From: Litoditis marina
Taxonomy: Eukaryota > Nematoda > Chromadorea > Rhabditida > Rhabditidae
Length of the DNA stretch: 64,000 nt
Reading direction: 5' to 3'
Assembly: GCA_964036275.1 (NCBI GenBank)
Contig: OZ038439.1
Location: 5,475,912 to 5,539,911 of the forward strand
The notes under the pieces were generated by a model that had not been told where the DNA came from, made no database searches, and saw nothing but the letters and a program-made list of their open reading frames with translations. Positions within the stretch are counted from its first letter, which is position 1; each line of letters starts with the position of its first letter. The position numbers and the translations under genes were made by a program. Shown here one piece after another: positions 1 through 15,100 of this stretch.

Positions 1-144
1 CTCATCAGTGTCACTTTTCTTTTCAGAAATTCTTACACGATATAAAACGGCCTCGATAGAATGCAAAATATAACAGAACAACATTAAAACCTGATCAAAA
101 CGATAAGGAAGCAAGGAAGACCGAAAATCGCAGAATAAACTCAC

Positions 145-3100
145 TTTCTCAAAACAGGGTCGTATTTTGAGTAGAACCTGTGGTAGAATAGCCTTCAACT
201 GCTGGTCATCTGTTCGCGAAACCAGTTTGGACAGCGAGAACATCGACTCCATTGCTACCTTAAACAAGAAAAAGAATGAAAAAGAGAAATCACTCAAGAT
301 AAACCGCCGCTATTCATTTCATTTTATTGAACTTTACTTGGGAAAGAATGTTTTTACATGAAAGGTTAGGTAAGAAAATAAATTTTCCCTACACATCAAG
401 GAACTAGAAATTGTTTTACAAATTGACAAAAACAAATTAGCTCTTCTCTAACCATTCTCTACCAGAATCGAGAAACCTGCCCCAATCGACCTACCGCATC
501 TTTCCTGTCCCCCAGATCGTCGAGACCGCCCATCGCCGCTTCTACGGCCATGTTGGTGAATCTGGCTGTGACGTCAGAACTTGGGCAATCTGCCAACTCC
601 CCCAGACCACGAATGCACAACTGAAAGCATGCCAAACATCAAGAACTCTTGGAAGAAGTTCTTACAAGTAATTGATCAAAAATAGTAAAAAACATTAAAT
701 AAATGTGCACTTTGGAATTCAACGTTTCTGAAATCGGATTTGTTCCACTCGTTCCCACGTTTTTGGAATGCAGGTGTATGGCCGCATGCATACTTTTTAC
801 TTTTACGTCGGCTTTCCACCCCGGCGTTAACAGTGAAGAAAACATATGTATTGATTCACGCCGGCGTTAACGCCAATAAATAAATGTTTTCTTTACCATA
901 ACGCCGGCGTTGGACGCCGACGTAAAAAGTATGAATGCGGCCTATGACTGGCAATACTTTTACTTGTACATCCACAACAACTTGTAAATCATTTCGACTT
1001 TCCCCTTGAAACGAACCATTTCTGGCGACTTCCTATGACCATTTCTGCAATTTGTCGCGCGTCTACTTCAACCATTACCTATGACCATTTACCTATGACA
1101 AACCTATGACCATTTCTGCACTTTTCAATGTCCAACCTAAATCAAACCAAACAAACCATTCGTATGCGAAGACTTTGGTCCGTGAGTTCATTTTGCAGTA
1201 GACGAACGCATTCGATCAACAGCTTCTCGTTGAATTTCCCCGTCGAGTCGGGGCAGCTGGAATGACATTACGAAATGGTACAAGGCGAAATCTGGCCATA
1301 ACGAATAATGCAATTTATGAAGTCTCCTAGTGTGAAACTTTTCTGTAGGTTTTCTGCAGTTTCCGAAAAGAACCCAGTTTTTGGATTAAATTAAATCAAG
1401 TTTTCAAAAAAAGAATGAGAAAACACAGCCTAGATCATTCAAAACATGAGAAATTCCAGTGATGCAGCATGCAGCCTTTTCTAGGGATATTTCTAACTCG
1501 AATTGTCTGTATTATACAGATTGTTCGTAATACAACAATGTCGAAAAACGCTGAAAACTCCAAAAAGAATATCTCGGAGAAAGGACCAACTTCCGTATGA
1601 GCGCAGCCGCCACAATGACGGAATTGAGTCGAATGGGTTCGCTCTCGCTGTCTGCTCTCTCCTTCACACTCGTCCAGAGGGGAACGGCCCAGTCCGGGCG
1701 GTGATTGGCTATGGAACGGACCAGCTGGGATAACTGGAAAAAACTACATACTACAACAACAAACAGTGAGAGAACTGCTAAAACGTGTGGACAAACATAA
1801 TTTGTAAGCTGTGAACATCGCAAAAACTGTCATGATTCATGAAGGAACAAAGTTTCGTGAAGAACCAATTTCATATAGGTTAGAAGGCTACGAGCTCGTG
1901 TAAAAGACGCGTACCTCGAAACGAGAACGAGCACATTTCTTGCGCATATCGAGAACAAATGTATTTATATTTGGGGCCATACCCCCAAACGGACCACTTT
2001 TTCGCCGAAAAGAAGACAATCTGTCTACTTTCGATGAAAAACGATAAATTTTCAGTTGTTTACGTACGGAAACGGTCTAACTTATGTCGCTTAGTCAGAG
2101 CGTACTGGTGTGTGTTTGGGGCTCAATCACAGTCTCACGTATTTGAGTAAAAGAGGGCTTATTTTTCGTAGGATAGTCACACTTCACTGGTGTATACTGG
2201 TACACACCCTCAAGTGGAGAGTGAAATTCCTAAGTTAAAATGCTGCAATCTCGTGTAAAAGACTATAAATCTCGAGAATAAACTGACCGCCCCGATGAAA
2301 AGATCCTTGTCAATGCATTCGGACCAGCCGCGGGCCTGGTTCATGTCCTCCACGATATTGGTCGCGTGCAGTCTGGAAATATGAACATTAGGATTAATAA
2401 ATATAACGTTTATGTTTATAAAATAATGTTTCACTGAGATCGCTGATAGAGTTCGAGTTGAAACTTTCAAGAAAAAAGTGAAGGAGAGAATAGTAAGACC
2501 TAAGTGGGCTGCTCCTGAAACCTTTCTGACAATTTTCATCCTCTAGCTCTTACCTAACGCGATGTTCTAAAATCGCTCTTTTCGCGAAAATAATCGATAA
2601 ACCTCCGAAATGCCGAGAAAACGTATAAGTAAGAAAGTGAATCAGATTTCAGATACCTGTTGAGAACTCCTCGAATGGCAGCCACTGCCAAATTGGCCGG
2701 TTTCTCCACACCACGACGCAGTTCTGGGGTGATGATCAGAGGGTGTTTAGAGCCTGGAAAAGAGAGATATAAGGAGAGAGAAAGAGAAGATAGAGAGAAA
2801 TGAAAAGAGAGTGTTTGGCTCTGCCAAACGTTTGCTAACAACTACTCGCACTTTTGGACATTTGCATACAGGAGTGCGCATGCGTGAAACCACGTTGGAA
2901 CGTGTAAAGAAGAATGGACGACTGAACAGACTGATTCACTTCTTGTTATGTTAATGGTTCTGTCTACTCGCTCTCTCCCGGTGTTCTTCTACAGACCCGT
3001 ACTTCTGTCATCACCCTTCATGTGAGATAAACTTACTGTTACAACTTGTTCTGTACCATTACAACTACAGTTTACTACTAATGTTATTCATATGTTTCTC

Positions 3101-6100
3101 TCTAAGAATTAATACATAATACCGCGTGGCAATAGTTTCTTAGAATAATAGGCAAAGAGGATGTGCCAAACTAGTTCGTTTCAGAAAACTGACCCACCTA
3201 CTTGTCATTTACAGGTAGGTATGTCTGTTTGGAGTTGAGGTGTATTAGAGAAAACTCCCAGCTCGGATGAATATATTTGTTTTTTTTATAGTATAGTTGG
3301 GTAGTAAAAACAGAAAATAAATATCAGGAAAACGCACCATCTTTGCTCTCCTTCTGCAGAACGGGGAATTGCGTGTCGGAAACAGAACAAACATGGCTCA
3401 TCAGCACGGCCAAAAGGGCGGGAACTCGCTCGTTCAAACACCATTCCGAGTCGCCGTTCTGAAATGAGAAATATTGCGCCCCTACCTCTCAAAAATAGGA
3501 ATTCTCAAAGACTATAGAATCATTCTTTCAAATTGGCAGAAGTTCACAGAAATTGGCAAAAAATCTTGCACACATGCAAGTCGTGCTCACACCTTCATGC
3601 GACATTGCTGATATCGTCCAACGAAAAAATACCACACCTTGACTACTTCCGTAATGGCCGCCGCGTATTGACACGGTTCCACGTGGACTATCTTGACCAC
3701 GTTATTTCCACCCGTGTCCATGACGTCATAGGGAGAATCGAGAGAGGCTGTCAACAACTCCAGCAAATAATCGATAATTGTCGAGAACAGATTACGCTCA
3801 CGGGACAGACTTTCCCACGCGTCACATGGGTGGCTGAAAGTGAACAAACAAAATATCAATTTGAACTGCTCGATTTCCAGGTTTCCACACCTAGGTATGA
3901 AACTGGCTGAACTGTGTTGAATTGCAAATAAATGTATTCTATTCATATTTAATGAACCCTGAAATATGCGCAGACATGTTAAAACATACAACATGAGCTT
4001 TTAGTCCAGTGTGGTTACGTCTTGAGAACTAAATCATGTGCGTTGTGTTTATCACGTTCACGCAATCAACTTTTATAGGGGTTCCAAAGGTATGACCGTA
4101 AAAAACTCGATTTGCTCCAAATTTCTATCCACTCGCATGGCATAGACTCGATTAACAACCGTCATTGCTGAGTGACCTTTTTCCCAAACCCCAACTCAAA
4201 TTGATATGAGCAAGTGAAAACACTAATTGTTCTGTTGTATATGATTGCACCCAGCGTATAAAGAGTAAATGCGTATCTATAGTCTTTTGAATCTAGCAAC
4301 TCACATTGTTCTGAAACTCGATTTGATATATTCGGATAAATTTAACAACAATGATATTTATCTATACTTTTCCCCAACTCACATCGAGATAGGCAGCGGT
4401 TGTTTGAGAAGGACGTCGCAAACGACGTGCGTCTGATGGTTGGCGAAGGCAACGAGGGCCGAAAGGAGGTCCGAATACGTATGGACACACGAATGGACCG
4501 AGGGGAGATGGTCCAGCATGGAGGAGACCAGAAGGGGACCCTGCAATATGGAGGTCCCGTTGGGGGGGGGGGGCGATTCTATCATGACAGATGATTCGAG
4601 ACTAACAATTCTTACGAAAAACCGGTATTCGTGAGGAGTCTGTGCAGGGACCGAGAAACAAGACTCCTACTGAAATGTTCATTTTCAGACGACTATCTCA
4701 ATTCGTATTTAAAAAAATACGTAGTTCCCCGAGTGATAGGCAAAATTATCCCCCCCCCTCCCTCAGAATACCGATTCGTAACTTCAGAAGGTCATAATGA
4801 GAGGTTTCTTGTGCTCGTATGAATAGAAAAACATGCCTCAGACCTCAGACACGAGAGTCGTCCCTCTCTATGTGAGAACTGAGAAAATAGGTGAGACTAA
4901 CCACAACTCTCACACTTCCTGGTCAACACTTTCTATTAATAATCTATTCTATTCTAGCATACCTCTGATACGGGACTACAGATATTTTTAGTGAAAATAC
5001 GGTAGTAACATAAATATTCTATTCCAATCCAACATACCTCCGCAACAAGATTCGCTCCCCTCTGTGTGAGGAAATAAGTGAGAAGTTGTGCGGCGGCGGC
5101 ACTGACTTGGCTCTGTCGGTCAGTGACCATCTCGAGGAGACCAGAGAGGTACAGTTGCATCTGGGAGGAGGGCAGGCGAGAGTCTATCACCTGCGAAGGG
5201 GAAGAATATTATATATCTAACTATTACCAGTATTGTTATTATTATTCTATCCCAATGCAACATAAACTATTCATATCTATTATTCAAGGAGACCGGAACA
5301 CAACTTGAGCAGAGGTTTTGTTTCGAGCTGCTTTCAACTGTATTGAGATCAGAAAGCACAATAAACTGGTATGGTAGTTTGATCAGTCCACGTGACATTC
5401 ACATGACAATGCCGGGCGACACGCAACGCGTCCAATCAAAAGTAGAATACAGCAGCTTTACGAGAAACCATGTTGCTCTCCGGTCTCTTTTAACTCAACT
5501 TTCGACACTGACACATTTTCCAGTACCACAAACTCTATGCAAATATTAAAACCAAAATAAAAAAATTGGAATCTATCCAGAAACCAAAAGGTTTAACATA
5601 TTTTAATCGGCAAGATGTGCACTAAAGGTAAAACAAGCAGCTGTGTTGGTCCTGAAAGATCCCCCAAGAAAAGATATATTTGTCCAATTACAACCATATA
5701 CCAGTAAGATCTGACTGAGCGACGAAACGTAGTCCGTTTTCAGATGTCAACACATGAAAATTAATGATATTTCATCAAAAGTAGACCGATTTTCTTCTTT
5801 TCGGCGATAAAGTAGTCCGTTTTTCAAATTTTTCTGACTATTCGGACAACTTTACAGGTGTATGATTCCAACCCACCTCAGCCATCTCCCTGACTGCCTT
5901 CTTTGCCAGTTGCATCTCCAGTTTCCCCTCTCCACTCAGATAATCCTGGGAAAATGACGTCACCGAAAAGAGACCCGGGTCCGTGTCACGACCGTGACCC
6001 TGGAGAAAGAATACGGTATGTGTGGGGGGGGGTATAGTATACTGATTGTGAACCCCGAAAAACAATGAGTAAGTATAGCAGTGGGAACTTTTCGATTGGC

Positions 6101-9100
6101 AGTGAATGCATCACAAGTATTCTCGTTACCTGCCGGTATTTTCATGCAGAAGCTTTTTTGAAAACTTTATTGGTGTACGATTCTAGTAAACTCTATTGAA
6201 TATACAGTGAAGACCCTTGAAACACCATTAACAAGATTATTACTCACCTTATGTACATGTGAGAGTCGCATGGCCCAATGAATGGCACAGAGGGCCTGAT
6301 ACCGTACTTGGGCCAACGAATCGGAGAGACGAGGGGCCAGACGGGCCAAGAGAGAAGAGAGCGGAGAGAAGTCAGACGCATGCTGCAAATGGAGGAGATT
6401 ATTCTGACAGAAACTTGTAACTAACTCGGAATCGAAACAATTTGCAGAACAGAATTGGATAGCCCAGATAGCAGGCAAAAGGTGATTATCGACCTTTTTT
6501 TTTAAATACTTTATACTCAACGATTTCTCAACGCAATACGACCACAAGAACTTCAAGGAGAACATAATCACACCATTCATGTTATTTCTGTTTGCTCTGT
6601 GTTATAACTCTTTGCAAATCAACGTTATACTATAATTATTATTATTATTAAAATAGTTACCCCCAAAACGATATCCTCGGCGGTCTCGAAATAGACCCTG
6701 AGTACCAATACAGTTGCATCGATGGCCCGACATCTCTCGTGGTCCGCCGATCGACCGTAGAACTGTTGCAACATCTGAAATGGAGGGGGGGGGGTTATAT
6801 TATCAGATACGCATACGAGTATAAAATATGGGTTCGTGTAATGTGGATTCAGATTACAAGCTCACATTTCAATCATATTTCGATGTAGAATTATGGTAAC
6901 ATTGCCTGGTGCCTACAACTACATTACCACCGGAAGTTTTGAGAACAATAGCAGAATTCATCAACCCAATTTCTAATTCTAATCAAAATATTACTGTATG
7001 ATGGTGAGCCATTCATGAAAAACAACCAGAAAATTTCTTGATGATACTGACCAAGCCTCGCGTAAGAAACAAAGTCCATAGATGGACTGACCACATATTC
7101 GTTATAGTTTTATACACGGATTGAACACACGGTGTTACGCTTTTGTAAGCAATGATATGTGAACTGTCGCGCACGACCGCGACGCATGAGATATTACTGT
7201 AAATTACGAGAATAGTTGGATTTCGTGGGCAGACTCTCTCGCTAGTCCACACTATTCCCTGTGTTAACCGCTCGCGTCTGAGACGCGTAGGCGTCAAATC
7301 CTCTGGCGCGAAAATTCAAATGAGGGGTGCTCGCTCAGAAAATACACCGTGAAACGCACAAACGGGTAGGTGGTGGGACGAGCAAAATCTGTACCTTGAG
7401 TACGATAGTGACCGTGTTGAGTGTGGGTTTCGTGACAACCAACGCCTCGAGGGCCGTCCCGTATTGACAGACGGTCGCATCCATTACGGTAGCCGATTCA
7501 TCGTCGTCTATCTAAATACAGTAACTATGTATTTAAACTAATTCACAAGAATACTGTATTTACACTCCTTTTTCATATCTACTTCCAACTCTTCCTCTGA
7601 TTCTTTCATTCATAGAAAGTTTTCTTTCTATATATTGATCTGTTTATTACAACATCAAACAATCAATATTTTTCAGTGCACAGCTCCATTGACCACAACG
7701 ATACGAGTTTTCACCACGAAATTACAAAACTCTGCATAAAGCCACACTGTGCTGGACTGGAGAGAAATTGAGAAACTCAAATCAGACCCCTTTACTTATA
7801 AGTGAGACGAGATAATAAAAAAAACAGAATTTAGTGCTCGTTTGAAAAGAGAGCTAAATTCTCCATTTGAGCTATTCAATTCGCTGCTTTCAAACGGCAA
7901 AAACAAAAACCAGTCATGATTGTCAATCCATTTGCCTGGAGGTCTCTCGGTCCAGCTTGAACCTCCCGGCGATGGCGCGAGCGTGGAAAACATACAATCG
8001 ATCTATTCCGAGATCTCAATCGATATTCATGTTTTGCACATTCGCCAACCAGGTGGCTTAAATTACGAACCCAACGTGGGAAAATGGCTGGCAAGTGGTA
8101 AATTCACTAGCAAACAGCGAATGGGAACGACAGAGATAGTGGGGGAGAATAGAAGTCTCTTCCTGACCTTTCGATATCCATATTCGATGACGTCATCGAA
8201 AGGGGGCGGAGAAAGGGGCGGAGCTTGGTCGAACAAATCATAGGTCAACTAAAATGTGTGTGAATGGAAAGAGGGAATTAGCCGAGCATGCCCGCAAATT
8301 GTGCATTTTGAACATTTTGCGAAGAAGTTACATTTGCACTTTTTCTTACCAAAGTCAAATTGAAACGTGCGATAAAGTGCAATACACTCATGGCTATCAC
8401 TGATAAGTTTTAACCTGAAGAGTTCTTTTTTTCCCAGTAACCCTTCACTGAAGATGAAAATGCACACGTGCGACAGATAGAAAAACTTCCAGAAGAACAC
8501 ACAAAATTCAGCTGGGGGCGTGGCTTAAATTCTGCATTCGATAACGTAAGCGAGGGAGTTTGACGTAAGCAGAAATATCAGTTTTACGTTTTACGTCTGT
8601 AGCTTGGTAATAACGACTGTCAACAAAATACAACGCATGGAACTCATTTCCCAAAAATAAAATCCCTGTTAAACAAAATAGCCAACAAAACCCGTAAATT
8701 AAGAAGGTGAAACGTAAAAGTTGTTGAAAAACGAAAAAAACAAAGACCAACCGTCTTGAGTCCACTCTTTTCTCTACACATTGGTAGAATATTCTGCGTG
8801 AGAACTTGACTCAAATCTTTCAAGTCGGCGTCGTTCAAAGCTGGTTCGAGACGCCTGAAACAACCACAACCAATCCGTTTCCCAACCCAAATACAAAGAA
8901 ATCATAATTTTGCCTCAAAATCAGGCGAATTTTCTCCAATAATGGCAAAAATGAGTTTGTTGAATTTTATTTGACTATTCGGACAACTTCAGTAAAGTAT
9001 GTTAGAAAAATGAAAAAGTGTGCCAAACGTACACTAGTGCTGCGGCTGCCTTTGCAGCCAGAAGTCGCAACGAGCTGGCTAGTAGCTCCGGAGACTCGCT

Positions 9101-12100
9101 TTTGATGTAGTCCTTGATGTATCCGAGCAGCTCATTCCTCACTTCCAATCGATACTCGGCACCCAATCTAAATAGTTACAAGCTACTACTAATAACAGAA
9201 AAGAAACTTATTTCATAACGGTACCTAACCTTACATATTAAACATACCCTAAATGCTCAGCGTTTTGAGAACCCCCCCCCCCCCCCTGTTTTTGGTCCGA
9301 AGATTTGGGCAAACCGCCCCCCCCCCCTCAAAAATTGTCTGATTTAGCGATTTCCTAAATTAAGGGCAAAACCCCCTTATAATGGCTGAGGGGGAGGGCA
9401 AAACCCCCCTGTTTGAAAAAGTCACAACTCTGAGGGTCTGAGGCATTTAGGGTATGATATTAGAGAACTTTAAAGTCATGATCGATGACTGTTGTGAAAA
9501 GATGGGCTCAGTGGAAGAAAATCCAAATAGCTCTGTGTAATCTTTCTTCTGTAGCTGGACATAATGGCTAACAAAACAGACATTTGTGACGCGATTACAC
9601 TTAAAGAAGGACGATTGAGTGGTCCAATCCCAACGCGTCAGTCCTTCAAACTGCAATACTGCTTGTTCAAAGGACCGTTGACGCGGCATTGGTCCACATA
9701 ATCGACCTGCATTAAATACAAAACCACTACATATTACATAACTGTTCCAACTCTTCTCATTACCAACCGTGATGGCTGAACCGCAACTGCAATCAGCCGC
9801 ATTGTTTCCAACATCGCCTCACGAACCACCGTTTCTTGCTGGAAAAAGATCAAACAATCAGCAGCATTGATACATACGTTAAAGGACGCCAGACACCAAA
9901 ATTGAGAGATCACGTTCTGACCCGCGGCAAATTAAGTTCTGTCCCAGGGACATTTTGTACAACCATCTAACTTCTCTTCATTTGCGTTATGTCTCGTCAC
10001 ACAGCGCGCTATGCTAATCTATAATAACTCTTATAAGCGCTACGCTAATTTCTAGCCTCGACAGTAGTAAATTGTTCCACTTTAATAAAACTGTAATTTT
10101 TTGTAAATCATTAAATTTTCTCCATTTTCATATAAAATGTTTTTCTCAACGCCTAAAGCTGATCAGAATCATGTACATTTCTTTATTGGTGTCCTACCTT
10201 CTTTAACATACATTACAGACATTCTGAATAACTATTTCACCCCTTGCTCTTACTTTCTATTCTATATTTGGTAAAGTGTGCCTTAGCAACAAAAACTCCC
10301 GTTCTTCTCGTTATACACGCTTTTTGAATCAAAAATGAGCAAACTCCTCCGATATGGTCGAAAAGGGAATCCGGAAAGGAACTTATTCGAACCATTTTAC
10401 TTTTTTATTGTATTTACTAAGACTAAGCTAAGCTCAAACGGGCGAGCTCTCTCTCTATATTTGAACAGTATGGAGATATGTAGTAGAACTTAACCGAAAG
10501 ACATAGAACCAACCTTATTATCGGCGAAATAGTGTCTGAGGAACAGAATGATGGTGTTCCTTAGTCTCTGTACCACCGTATCCAGGGAACATGCCATTAT
10601 CACGTGGCCATAGCTGAGCATTATGGTCGCCCGAAGATTGATCATATCCACGTCAGAATAGGCTCGCATCGGCATCGCGTCCTGCAGACAATAAACACAC
10701 TTTGAAAACTGTGATTCATTTTCAACATCAACCTTTACTGTACACGTTTCTCAGGTAGATACATACACCAGTAAAGTTGTCCGAATAGTCAGAAAAATTC
10801 GGAAAACGGACTATTTTTTAGCCGGAAGGAAGAAAATCGGTGTACTTTTCATTGAAAATCCTTAATTTTCCTGTGTTTACTTCTAATAACGGACTACTTT
10901 TTGTCGCTTAGTCGCACCTTACTGGTGTATGGGTAGATACCAACCCCACGATATTTAAATGTCAGTGTGTTTGACCTATATTCACTATTTTTACAAGGCC
11001 AGAGAAGAAGAGTATGAGGAGATTTATTAAACTTCAAAACAGCATGATTTTCAAACTTCCGGACATCTCCGCTGAAATAACATAACCACCAATAGCCGCT
11101 TACGAAATGAAACATCAAAAACTCGTAATACAGTATAGTATGAACCCTAAGCTCGATAAGTTACTCAATTACCATATAATACCTTAATGAACCCGAATAT
11201 TCCGCTGCTCTTCTTTGCGTGTTCCCATTTGGACACATTCTCCAGTTCAATCAATACCGTATCCGTGTGAACTGAGGCGCAGGCCCCCACTCCCCGTGCA
11301 CAGCCGAGACGCTCCGTCGCATTCGAGTGGTGGGTTGTTCTGGAACATGATATGCGAATATCTGATGAAATTGCGGCATGTAAGTTTTTGAAATCAAGGC
11401 CTTCAAAACATTTTGAAGGGTCCGTCCCTGAAGCTGGAAAAGGTATCTATGTTTGCTTAGTAAAAACTAAAATTAAGAACCACTAAGTATGCAAATCGGC
11501 TCCTCTCTTTCGGTTGTGTATTTCTCAAAGAGTCGAGCCTAACATGCTCAATGGGAAATTATCGGTGATCAGGGCCTCCATGTTATATCCTCTTATATCG
11601 TCAAATATATCGACAGAAAATCCATGAAACATTGTTTATCGTACAAATTATTTTTCTACCTTGATCTCCTCACGCAAAACCAAAACAGAGTACTGAAAAC
11701 TTGAAAAACTAAAAAAAATAAGGAATTGTAAATCATTCAAGATATATTACTACAAAAGAAATACCGGAAACCAATAAAAAATTCTGAAGAATTTAACTGT
11801 GTTATTTGTTCTTTCTTTAGTAACTTAACACCATACGTAAAATACCCCCTCATTCTGATATTGGCTGATGCTCACTTTTGCCCGATTCCGATTGTGCTAT
11901 GATCACTTTTTAGGGTAAATGATGAAGATTCTAGGCAACATTACTGTTATTTTGTGTTTTCGGGACTGCTCATGCTCACTTTTTGGACAGCTCATGCTCA
12001 CTTTTTTCGCCCCGATTCTGAACTATTTCACGTATGCTTAACACCATCTAATAAAGCTATTAACTTCTGTCTCAGTGAAGAAAGACAGCAATGGACAATC

Positions 12101-15100
12101 ATGTCTTCGCAGTCACGCTTCATACATTTTACATTATTTTTATTCAAAAAGTATACTCACTTGAACATTAGCATGAGATGTTCCACCACAAATGACTGTA
12201 GAGTGATTTTGGCCAGTGTAGTTCCTAGACATCGGAGAAGGAACGCCTGCAATAATATTGAATGTGGAAAAAGATGTTCGCACATAACACACACAAAGAT
12301 AATATAGTGTGCCTTATGTCGTAGTTCAGTGTGGACAATATCTACAACTCTTCTTAGTTCCGGTCATCCCCACTTGTGGTTTTTCACGATGTTGGAGTTC
12401 TTTGCAAAATAACCAATCTCTGTGAGTGGTTGTTCAGTTTCATAAGGATACGTGGGAGTAAAACAATTGCGGTTGAGAAGGGCCCGTACTACAATCGCCC
12501 CCCACCTTTGGGAGGCGATTATACACTATGCTTATTTAATGCAGGCTTGGGTTGAGTGGGAGGTGGGGGGGGGGGGGGGGGGGGGGGGGGTGATTGTTCA
12601 TCAGTTCCGGGTATTTACTATCACCCCCCCCCCCCTTTTGTATTGTGGGGGGTGAATGTTCATCGTCAAAGAGGTACAATGTCCCCGCACCCATTTACCA
12701 ACCACCCCCCACCTTCGCGCGATTTTTTCAGTATTTCAATTAGGTGGGGGGTAATAGTACCACGAGGGGGGGGGGATAGTTGGGTGGGGGCGATTGTACA
12801 TTTTCCCCCAAAAACAAACTTTTTAAAAACTCATTTTGCTCTAAGACTAAGAATTAATAATCCGAAAATCTTGGCGCGATGCCAATAAGTCTTAATGCGA
12901 ATCTCAGAACGATTTGCGATTTGGCCCACTTTTGCGATTGGCCAGCTATAAAAGCGAGAGAGCAGATCAATGAGGCCGCAGATATGCTGCGTCTCCCTGA
13001 CCTGCACACTCTCTCGTCGAGGCCGCTACAAGAGTGGCTGGGAATTGTCTGCGATGGAACGAACTACACAACTGTACCAACCAACCTTCTCTTCCGGGGC
13101 CTCCTTGTATAGATCCAATTGCTTTGCCATCGCTGCCGCCAAATCTTGTCGCCAGTCACCGTCGATCACGTGAGAAATACACGCGGATAACATGTCCACG
13201 CAAGAGTCGTGCCAGCTGGAATACTGGCAAAATTGCAGAAAGACTTTGTTGAATACATAACCAATACGAAAATTTGGAACAAACGTTCTAGGACTGTTAT
13301 CCGAAAAACATAATAGGATTACTTTTTAAGAAGTTGCGCTGACAAAAAGACATAACTACACCCGGTTTATTGACAATTGCCATTCGGTTGACGGGAACAT
13401 TATACTTACGCCCCCCACTTTTTCCGTTTAAGCCGAAATAAGTCCTGTGTTATTTTCACCCCCACCATGGGCGATTGTTAAAGATTGCCAGGCATGCTAC
13501 TTTCACCCCCAATTTACGTGTGGGGGGTGATTGTACAATGTCGACATTGAACTCTAGCCCCCATCCTACCAAACATTTACCGTTTACCCCCACCATTCAC
13601 CATTTTCTGTTGAAACTAGGGCGGCTGAAACTACTATCATGGGGGGAAGGGGGTGCGATTATACGATGGCGGCGAAAGTAAAATTTTCCCCGGTTGACTT
13701 TACTGGAGTATGCTAGAATCCCCCCCCCCCATTTTCTTGCCAACGACTAACCGTGCCACCCTGCGTCCTCTCAATTCAATCAACGGGGTCGATCGAGTGG
13801 TGTTCGGAGGAGAAGAGAGAGACGCGTTCGACAGTTCTGCAAAGAAGGGATTCATGAATTTAAAAGAATTAAACATGGGAAATACTTAAAGGTGGTCTGA
13901 CAGGAACCGAATCTCGTGCCTTGCGCTCCACGGTTAATCCCGTTGCTAATGCGCTACAAAAACCCATTTATTGATATTTTTCTGGAAAATCACTATTCAT
14001 TTGCGGATATTCTAAAACTTGGTTTTTGAGGCGTATTTGCATTGGAGCGACGGGATTAACGTTGGAGCGACAAAATTCGGTTTCTGTCAGACCATCTTTA
14101 ACTGTTGTGAGTCGTCCACATTAGCATACATGCCTTGTTGTAATGTTGTCTTCTTCCGTTGTCTGACTAATTATCATAGTTACGTGAACGTGTCTCAATT
14201 GCTTCTAGACTAATTAGCATAGTTACGTGAACGTGTCTGGCATTCTCCACCTCGTGTACCTACTGGGAACTAGATCGGTACTGTTTTACATTAGCATTTC
14301 GCCGTTCCATCTACATCAAGAACCCAATATCCAACTGGAAAGGGTGGCGATAGTAAAGTATTCTACATCTATTCCAAAAAAATCGATAACCCACCATCGA
14401 GTAAAGGTTCCATGCGAGTCGTCCATTTTTCGATTATTTCCACGAGCGAGGGATCGAACCATGCGGCAACGGCATTCAGAAACAGCATCGACTCTCTGAA
14501 AACAAACTACAAATTATCATGGGAAGAATCAATTCAGTCCGAGTTACAGTAACCCGATGAATCCCATCCCCTCAGACAACTCCCCAGTCAAATAAATAGT
14601 ATGCTGATTGATTCTTTGATTCGCTGGTCGCTGGAGATAGTGTGGATAGCTGGATAGAGTCGAGAAGGTACTCCCTGCGTCTCTCTGATCTACACACTAT
14701 TTCGATTTCTCTACCTGGCCGAGTCGAAGACAGTATTCTAACTCCCACCTTGCTCTTCTAGCGAGTAATCCATTGAGAGGTGCATTGCATAGGCCCACGA
14801 ATAGACGAGCCAGAACTGCATGACGACCGGCCACACGAACTGCAATAGAAAGATGGTTTTTCATTATTACAATAATAATAACAATGATTTATATTATTAT
14901 TACTTATACTATACTATTTCGAGAACATGTTATTCACAGCGGTATCCAATTATATGATACAATGGCCAACTGGCATAAATCTCACGGCCGCCAAATTGTT
15001 AACTTTCAACTTTGTTGAACAACAAAATTGGAAAACGCGTTCATTCAGTTAAAGCTGGATTCTACCACAGGCACTACGATCGATGAGTTTCGCACATACA

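Larger units (their letters stand above)
145..8854 (-). other. MROH1: MROH1 exons 25-39 (C-terminal part in window)
   Basis: Predicted coding exons: 8752-8854, 7395-7511, 6661-6774, 6248-6382, 5877-5999, 5038-5190, 4383-4540, 3638-3833, 3338-3458, 2657-2753, 2288-2372, 1591-1733, 1157-1256, 495-620, 145-258. All phases agree. Exon 39 ends at a GTGAGT donor (139-144) after KIRPCFEK. Bases 1-144 are therefore intron, and the next exon is outside the window. The stretch LCIRGLGELADCPSSD followed by a VAMESM motif aligns with the human region just before the final HEAT repeats. Confidence 0.87.

Noticed and set aside
167..361. Plus-strand ORF over MROH1 exon 39, and similar antisense ORFs over other exons (1503, 18278, 18791, 13034)
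   Set aside because: They are shadows of the minus-strand coding exons.
3587..3994. Single long ORF of 135 codons as an independent gene
   Set aside because: Only its central part is MROH1 exon 32; the ends run into introns past good splice signals.
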